A stretch of 64,000 nucleotides of DNA, from positions 1-64,000 of the forward strand of contig JAOTON010001493.1 in the NCBI GenBank assembly GCA_034440635.1, in the 5' to 3' direction. The position numbers and the translations under genes are program-made. This stretch comes from Lepas anatifera. Its lineage: Eukaryota; Arthropoda; Thecostraca; Lepadidae. How positions within the stretch are numbered: position 1 is the stretch's first letter; each line of letters starts with the position of its first letter. The notes under the pieces are model-generated. The model was not told the DNA's origin, did no database searches, and saw only the letters and a program-made list of their open reading frames with translations. This document shows positions 58,065 to 64,000 of the stretch, in pieces.

Positions 58065-59063
58065 CTGGGGGCAGAGTCGGGGCGAACTCAGGGCGAGGTG
58101 AGAACACAGCAGATTCATTGCCAGCTGGCTCTATTTTATAACGGATATGAGTCTCGAGCAAAAGTAAGCATAGAAGATGGCAGAGGTCGTAAAACCTGCC
58201 TGCTCGCGGACAAAGTTGGTAGCAATAATACAGCAAGTCTGTGACAGTAAAGGCAAGATTGTGCACAGCTGATCGTGAAAAGTTGAAGAATCAGAATCAG
58301 TGTATTCGACGAAGGTTCGCCATTACAGGGGCCTTTCAAGCTCTCTGTCAATACGCTGTTCAAGAGTTAGACGGACTCAGAAGGTCTGGCAGATACCCTC
58401 TTTATTGTCAAAATTTAACATTTTGGTCAAACAAGTCTGGTTTGAAATTCTGTTGGTGATACTTATACACTTTTTCCGACCTCTGGAAGACGGTATACGC
58501 TGGACAATGTATGCCAGTCTGGTCTAGAGCGGCTCTCATTACTCACGGCACCAATAGCTGATTTTACAGTGATACTTTCCCTAAGGTGTGGACATGTCTA
58601 TCCAAAATAAATAGAGCTTAATGTAGGAAATAAAAAACAGTATGTTTAATTACAATGAAAATAGGCACCCAACCCTTGGCTGAAACATTCTTATTGATAA
58701 AATAAAATGTCGGAGAGGTTTTTATTGCGAAGTGCCTGAAACGTTTCGAGGCACTGTAATATCTGAAGCAGCACCCTTCTTATACATATCAGCTTTCCAT
58801 GAGTCCTCATTTTGGTGTAGTCGGGGTGAGATCTACCGAATTGATATATGTATGATAAGATGAATAGATAATGATAGATGAATATTGTAACTTATACATG
58901 ATAATGGATGATAATTAGATAGATATAGACAAATAGATTTGCTTTATGCGTGCTTTATCGACTCCCCGTGACAAAATGACCACAATGCAAGCAAAATGGA
59001 AGCTTTTCTCAATTCAGAGTGAAACGTGCTTTTGTAATTAGGTGCTTCAAAGATTCAAGAGGC

Positions 59064-59257
59064 CACTGGCGGATCCAGGGGGGGGCAAAGGGGCTGTGGC
59101 CCCCACCAAAGCCTAAAATAGTATATTATCCCCAAAGAACTACAGTTTTGCAATTTTTTCTTTAAAATATGATTTTGAATTTTATTTTTCATTTGGCACC
59201 TCCCCCCAAAAAGCGTCGGTTTGGCCTCCCCAAAAGTTGCTCCTGGACCCGCCAATG
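59064..59257. mobile_element. hAT-like MITE, 194 bp
   Basis: Left CACTGGCGGATCCAGGGGG, right inverse CATTGGCGGGTCCAGGAGC. No clean target duplication. Intronic to the P450 gene. Confidence 0.65.
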
Positions 59258-59405
59258 AGCGAAGAGACTACAATATAGGAGGCAGTGTCTTACAGTACCA
59301 GATTTAGGCTGATGGAGTGGCGTGTGGGTGCGGAGCACAGGGGCCCAACATCGTAAAAACACTACTCTGAAAGAAAACGGGCGAATATTGGCGGGTTAGG
59401 TTAGA

Positions 59406-59556
59406 GAGGGTCAGGCCAGATGCCTTTTTATCCCTCCCTGAATCCGCCTCTGTCAGAGTATACCTCTCAGCTGCAGGTTGGGGTAGGGAGAGGGTGGGCC
59501 AGACGCCACTGTCATCCCTCCCTGGATCCGCCCCTGTCAGGGTATACCTCTCAGTT
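59406..59556. repeat. 84-bp tandem duplication over a P450 donor
   Basis: GTATACCTCTCAG ends at 59470 and again at 59554. The upstream parts (GTCAGGCCAGATGCC and GTGGGCCAGACGCC, ATCCCTCCCTG, TCCGCC(T/C)CTGTCAG) are collinear. The unit includes the last bases of the exon (CTGAGAG in inverse) and the GTATAC donor. Confidence 0.9.
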
Positions 59557-59689
59557 TGCCGTGAGTCCTCAGTTTCGTGTACTCCAGGTGGGGTCTGCCG
59601 GAGGCGGCGGCCTTGTTGAGCACCTCCCTCGCTATCTCGTAGTCGTTGATCATCACTGAAGGGTGGCCCAGTAAGTAGTAGCCGATTAT
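59548..59689 (-). CDS. P450 exon (first seen), residues 1-47
   Basis: Encodes the region after the hinge: LLGHPSVMINDYEIAREVL is the usual CYP2 beta-1/B-helix segment. The acceptor is TCGGCAG before ATAATCGG; the donor is CTGAGAG before GTATACC. It starts in phase 0 and ends in phase 1. The upstream exon is not in view. The donor region is tandemly duplicated (84-bp step), with CTGAGAGGTATAC present again 84 bp into the intron. Confidence 0.9.
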
Positions 59690-59790
59690 CTGCCGAGCGC
59701 ATTACCATCAACAGTGTGGAGATATAATTGTAAGCCGAAATTCTCTCTCTCTCCCTCTCTCTCGCTTCCCCCTCTCTCTCTCTCTCACTC

Positions 59791-60800
59791 AATTACCCGC
59801 CCCACCGGGTCCGGCGCCACCTTCGCCCCACCAGGGGGGCCATCGATGGCCCCCTCTAACTCCGAAAATATGGGCGTTAGCGCAAATCTGCAAAGTGCAA
59901 TAGAAAGCTTGCGTGAATTAGTAAGAAATTACTTCGCATGTTTTAGTGCTCAGGTCAATGGTTTGACCTCAAGGTCAAATTAGGTCAAGATCGGCTATTT
60001 TCACTCAAATATGCAATGCTTAAGCAAACTGGTATAACTCTTATGCCATTAGAGCTATTGAGGTCTGGTAAATCACATTTCATAGAAAATTGCCAGTACT
60101 TTTTCCGCTATGTGGAACATAAAGACCTCCCGCCAGTGGTTTGACCGCCAGAGGTCACCTCGTGACCTAATATGACCTGAGGTCACGAAAGGTCAAAAGT
60201 GACTTGCCGTATATCAAATGAAAGCCAGTGACAAGACAAACACGATGGTGTTTGTTTCACCGCTCTAGCTCAATTAGGTCAAAGTTATTGTCAAAATACT
60301 GTTTTTGACCTCTGGTGACCTTGGATGACCTTGGAAAAGTCAAAGGGCAAATATGACCCCTGGGATCCGTGAAAGGGTGTCCAAAACGTTGTTCTGAGCA
60401 GTCTGAGTATTTGCAATCATTTTTGTGGCTTTTATATCATGAAATAGCTTTTCCCATGCTTTTCCAATGGGAGAGGTCGCCTCGTGACCTGACCTCAGGG
60501 TACGAAATCGAAAAATCCCGGATATCACCTTGTAGACCCTGGAGGCCATGAAGTGTAGGAAGTTTCAAATCGATCGACTTTGAAATGTAGCTCTTACAGA
60601 GCTCTAAAGGTGAAGTGAGGTGACCTTGGTTGACCTCGTCTGGTGACCTGACCTTGGGTGACCCGGTAAAAATTTCAGGATGATGTAAAAATGATGCAGT
60701 AAGAGGTAGAGCCCTCAACCGCGGTGCTGCGCCTCGTAGTTTTTCTGCTATCCCGGAAAAACTTAGGGGCCATCGATGGCCCCCGGTGGGCGAGGGTTAA
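59791..60800 (+). mobile_element. Family A MITE, 1.01 kb, with many 1-bp losses
   Basis: Left end ATTACCCGCCCCACCGGG, right end CCCCGGTGGGCGAGGGTTAA (TTAA 60797-60800). Closest to the copy at 13373-14398 but with over ten one- or two-base losses, nearly all in homopolymers or short doublets. A CT microsatellite lies just before it (59740-59788). Confidence 0.88.
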
Positions 60801-60862
60801 ACACTGAACTGTTCAACGTTTTCGCCTATTTAATGCCATATTGAATATTTGTTTATATAAAC

Positions 60863-60863
<1 letters not shown>

Positions 60864-60928
<65 letters not shown>
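60864..60928. repeat. TA microsatellite
   Basis: Pure TA run of about 65 bp. Positions 60930-62040 after it hold no recognised gene. A possible hAT-MITE remnant (GGGCGGATGCAG at 61188) is too weak to call. Confidence 0.95.
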
Positions 60929-60929
<1 letters not shown>

Positions 60930-62049
60930 GTGTATCACTTATCACGGTGCAAGGTGTTTATATGATTTTATCATGCCCAGTCACCCTGAATCAATACTGT
61001 ACCAATTATTTTATCCAACTTCAAATCCCCATCCTGCCCCAAGCAAGCGAAAGTTACCCCATCTCATACCATTGTCTACACTAGCGCCGCCCTGCGGTGA
61101 GCTGATAAAACACCATCTGCTCTATTTTTGCCTTCTTCCAACGAGTCTGCCAGTAATAATGCCAGTAATAAATTTATGCAAGAGACCGGGCGGATGCAGA
61201 TATATCTTTTGAGAGGGGGTAAATGGGGTTTGGGGTCAAGTTAAAAATCCGGTTTCCAGAAACTCATTGGAATTCGACGGCTTACGAGTCACTAGTGCGT
61301 TTAAAATCGACTTTCCTTAATACAAGTTGCTTCGTTTGTGTTGTACCTACACGGCGAAATGTATACATTTTGCCCTTATTTTCTGGTGCTTTGCGGGGCA
61401 TGGCCCAGTTGCCCCTCCCTCCCTGGTTCCGTCCTTGCAGAGAGTGGACACTGTGCCTAAAAACTGTCATAGGTATTAATGAGGAGAGTGACAAATCATT
61501 ATTCTTGCTTACCTACAAGTCACATTCTGTCCGTGTTCAGTACTCAGTCCTGGCGTACCCAGTTCACTGACCTTGATCCATCTTTGTTTTCTTTGCGTGA
61601 GTGACAGGACGTACGCGTTGGTAATTTTCTCATTATAGGCGCCTAAATACTTCGATTTTATTGGAGTTAAATTACTTGAACAGCCGCTGGTGATTTTATT
61701 ATGGTCTTTATCATGCATCTCATGTTTCGATAAGCATGTACTGTAGGGTCGGTTCATGCTTTGTTTTAAATGCTTGTGCCAAATTAAGCTTTGAAAATGC
61801 GGGACATCTTGCGGACTAAAGTACCCGGCGCGTCGAACCCGGGTCGTTCAATAGGGTTGAATAATTGCAGAGCTTGTCTAAGCCAAACTACACGTCTGGA
61901 TGCAATAAGGGTGAATTTTCCACCTCTCAAAGTGATCTTGATTTCCCTTTCCGCCAAAGCAGTTACATTCCTGACCCTGTGATCCCATCTCCTTTGCAGG
62001 TTTTGTATTTTGATCCTCAGTGGAGATGCCGCCCGCAGTAATTCCAATC

Positions 62050-63005
62050 ACTTCTACCTAGGAGCACCGAACCAGCTTCCTCAAACCAACTTCCTACCAA
62101 CAAAGATGTAAACTACATCCGGCTCCTCCATAACAGGCGTGTGAAAGCACGTGGTGAGCCGTTAAAAGGAACTTTCAAAAATGTCGCTGACAAAATAATA
62201 GATGTATGGGAAAGCGAAGGAATCCCGGTCATACGGCCCAATAACGTCTTCTTGAAGGTTGTCGCGTGCTACAAGAAATTCCAGAGTATGAACAAAGTCG
62301 TGACGAAAAACCGGAACCAGAAGAACGCGAGGCTGCAGAAAGGGAAAAGTTCTTCAACAAGCTTTTCGACATCGCTGTCTGCAAGTGCAGGAACCTGACC
62401 CACTGCAGCTGTCCCCGTGACAACCGAGAGCCGCCGGCTGAGGTGAATTAATCATGGATCAACGAGGGCCGAGGAAAATGTTCCTCGAGGCATCGATCTC
62501 CAGAGAGCAGCCGGCGGCATACAGCGGCCTTGCGTAGGTGGAGGCTGTCCGAGAGAGAGGGAGGGAGCCGCCGACGGCCGGAGGCCCACCAAGCAGCGAA
62601 GTCGGTCCATCTGTGCAGCCGGGCCACCCAGCACCGACCCCGGACCTTCCGGCTTGCAGAGCCATGCAACTGGCTCCGTGACTGACACTGCAGGTGACAC
62701 CGAGTCCTCTGAAACAGACGACCGTCCTTCTGATGTCGACTGGGAGCCTGGTGATGCCGACGACCATGACGCCGCTGCGTGGAATACGGACAGGCTGGTG
62801 AATACGGCTCTGGCTGCCGATCGCTACGGATTCTCCAACCGTGTAACGGCGGCCGTAATAAACGGGTTTCAAATGGACATCGGTCGCATTTCGGAAGAGA
62901 ACACGGCTCTGATAGTGGAACCAATGAAACTATGGCGCGATATCAACACAAAGGTCGCGTCCCTGCATAAGGTTTTGGTAATAGTCATGATAGTTCTACC
63001 CGGAT
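62050..63005 (+). pseudogene. Broken gene of an uncharacterised, probably transposon-linked family
   Basis: Three frames together give a recognisable order. First comes KDVNYIRLLHNRRVKARGEP with KNVADKIIDVWESEGIPVI (62107-62230). Next is FFNKLFDIAVCKC then THCSCPRDN, a cysteine cluster CKC..C.C (62345-62425), followed by MDQRGPRKMFLEAS (62453-62495). An acidic Ser/Thr/Asp-rich linker (62690-62780) precedes AADRYGFSNRVTAAVINGF and DIGRISEEN (62810-62910). From memory this LFDI.CKC / DQR..RKM / DRYG.S.R.AA layout belongs to uncharacterised multi-copy invertebrate proteins; I cannot name the family or a function. At least three frame breaks make it a pseudogene unless small introns explain them. 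A good acceptor (CCTTTGCAG, 61992-62000) precedes it. Confidence 0.5.
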
Positions 63006-63130
63006 GCCTCGTACCTAGCAAAGGTAGAAAAGCAAGGCACATCTTGATACCGTATCATGGCTGTGGTGTTCATGATTCCGTCAGCGCAGTATGTATGTCT
63101 TTGTTAGCAGTTTGACAGCATCTGCGTCCA

Positions 63131-63971
63131 TTAAACGCGCATTGACGGGGGTCTGAGCCACCTTCGCATTGACGGGGGGCGGGTACCCGCCCCCTAAGAT
63201 CTCGAGAACCACGGTAGGTAGCGAAAAACGGTAAACGGCGTTGGGCTGCCCATCCACTTCTCCATCGAAAACATTTGAACCATTTTTTGTCAGGTCACAT
63301 TTAAGGTCACGAGAGGTCAAACATGCCCGTCATAGGGATAACATGTAAATTCAGTTTTTCGGCCATTGCATCTGAACAAGTAAAGATAGAGCAAAACGAC
63401 TTGAACTATATGAATCCTCTTAGCAAGCCGAATCGAATGATATATAATTTGACCTTGCTAGGTCAAATCAAGGATTTGACCTGACCTGAGGTCAGGTCAG
63501 GGTCAAATTATATAAAATGCATATCATTAGAACCGCAAAGCCCAGGCGAGTCTAATGCAGCTAAAATAACTGTTCTATCACCATCCGTTACTGAGTTATT
63601 CCGTAAAACCATTTTTCCTATGTATTTCCTATGGAGAGGTCATGCCTCGTACCTGACCTTAGGTCATCGATATCAAAAATACCGGAACATATTTTAGAGA
63701 ACTTGGTGCGGCCATTATGTGATATGAGTTTCAATCGGATAAGTTCACCCTGCTCCGACTTATGCTATCTTAAACTTTTTTGAGGTCGGGTCACTTGACC
63801 TGTACTGGTGACCTGACCTGAGATGACCTAACCTTAAAATTTTCACAGAAGTTGTAAAAATAATGAGGGAAAAGGTATACCAAGTACGGCGGCGCTACGC
63901 GCCGCCGTTTTTCTACTGTCTCCGAAAAACCCGAGGGGGCGGGTACCCGCCCCCGTCAATGCGCGTGTTAA
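63131..63971 (+). mobile_element. Family C TTAA MITE, 841 bp, intact
   Basis: TTAA at 63131-63134 and 63968-63971. Ends TTAAACGCGCATTGACGGG and CGTCAATGCGCGTGTTAA. This copy shows the unbroken site (CCTTAAAATTTTCACAG near 63830) into which a family A element jumped in the copy at 12667-14531. Confidence 0.93.
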
Positions 63972-64000
63972 TATACCCGAGTGTGGTAGTTCCAGGTTTG

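Overview
The window is nuclear DNA of an animal. It holds split genes with GT-AG introns, CR1/Jockey-type LINEs, tRNA-derived SINEs, several DNA-transposon MITE families, long minisatellites and pure TA/GA microsatellites. The one clear gene is a CYP2-clan cytochrome P450. The wording around its haem cysteine resembles arthropod (for example crustacean) CYP2-clan enzymes, so a marine or aquatic arthropod is plausible. This is an inference; the species cannot be fixed from the sequence.

Layout. Positions 1-42 kb are almost entirely mobile and repetitive DNA. There are LINE 3' ends (1-862, 16.9-17.7, 18.2-19.5 kb) and at least seven short element families (called A-G here) whose ends sit on TTAA, as in piggyBac-like elements. 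They are often nested in each other or abutted on a shared TTAA. The same stretch holds SINEs, foldback elements (10.2-10.8 and 34.7-37.5 kb), a decayed Tc1/mariner transposon (37.6-40.6 kb) and minisatellites with periods of 21, 43, 77, 33, 30 and 72 bp. No host gene was recognised in this part.

Positions 42.1-59.7 kb on the minus strand carry ten consecutive exons of the P450 gene. Phases agree at every junction, there are no stops, and the I-helix, ExxR, PERF and haem motifs are all present (427 residues seen). The first exon or exons, with the membrane anchor and proline-rich hinge, were not found and probably lie upstream, beyond 64 kb. Introns hold a LINE, MITEs, SINEs and foldbacks. 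From 59.8 to 64 kb lie two more TTAA elements and a broken gene of an uncharacterised, probably transposon-linked family.

The most striking observation is that six of the nine visible P450 introns carry tandem repeats directly on a splice site. The extreme case is an array of about 47 copies of a 40-bp unit made of the last 32 bp of one exon plus the first 8 bp of its intron, so every copy carries the splice donor. A 55-bp, an 84-bp and a 33-bp donor duplication, 20-bp and 30-bp acceptor duplications, and a polypyrimidine tract of about 290 bp show the same tendency. The second main observation is the set of TTAA element families packed with AGGTCA-type hexamers and inserted reciprocally into one another, with exact empty sites available inside the window.
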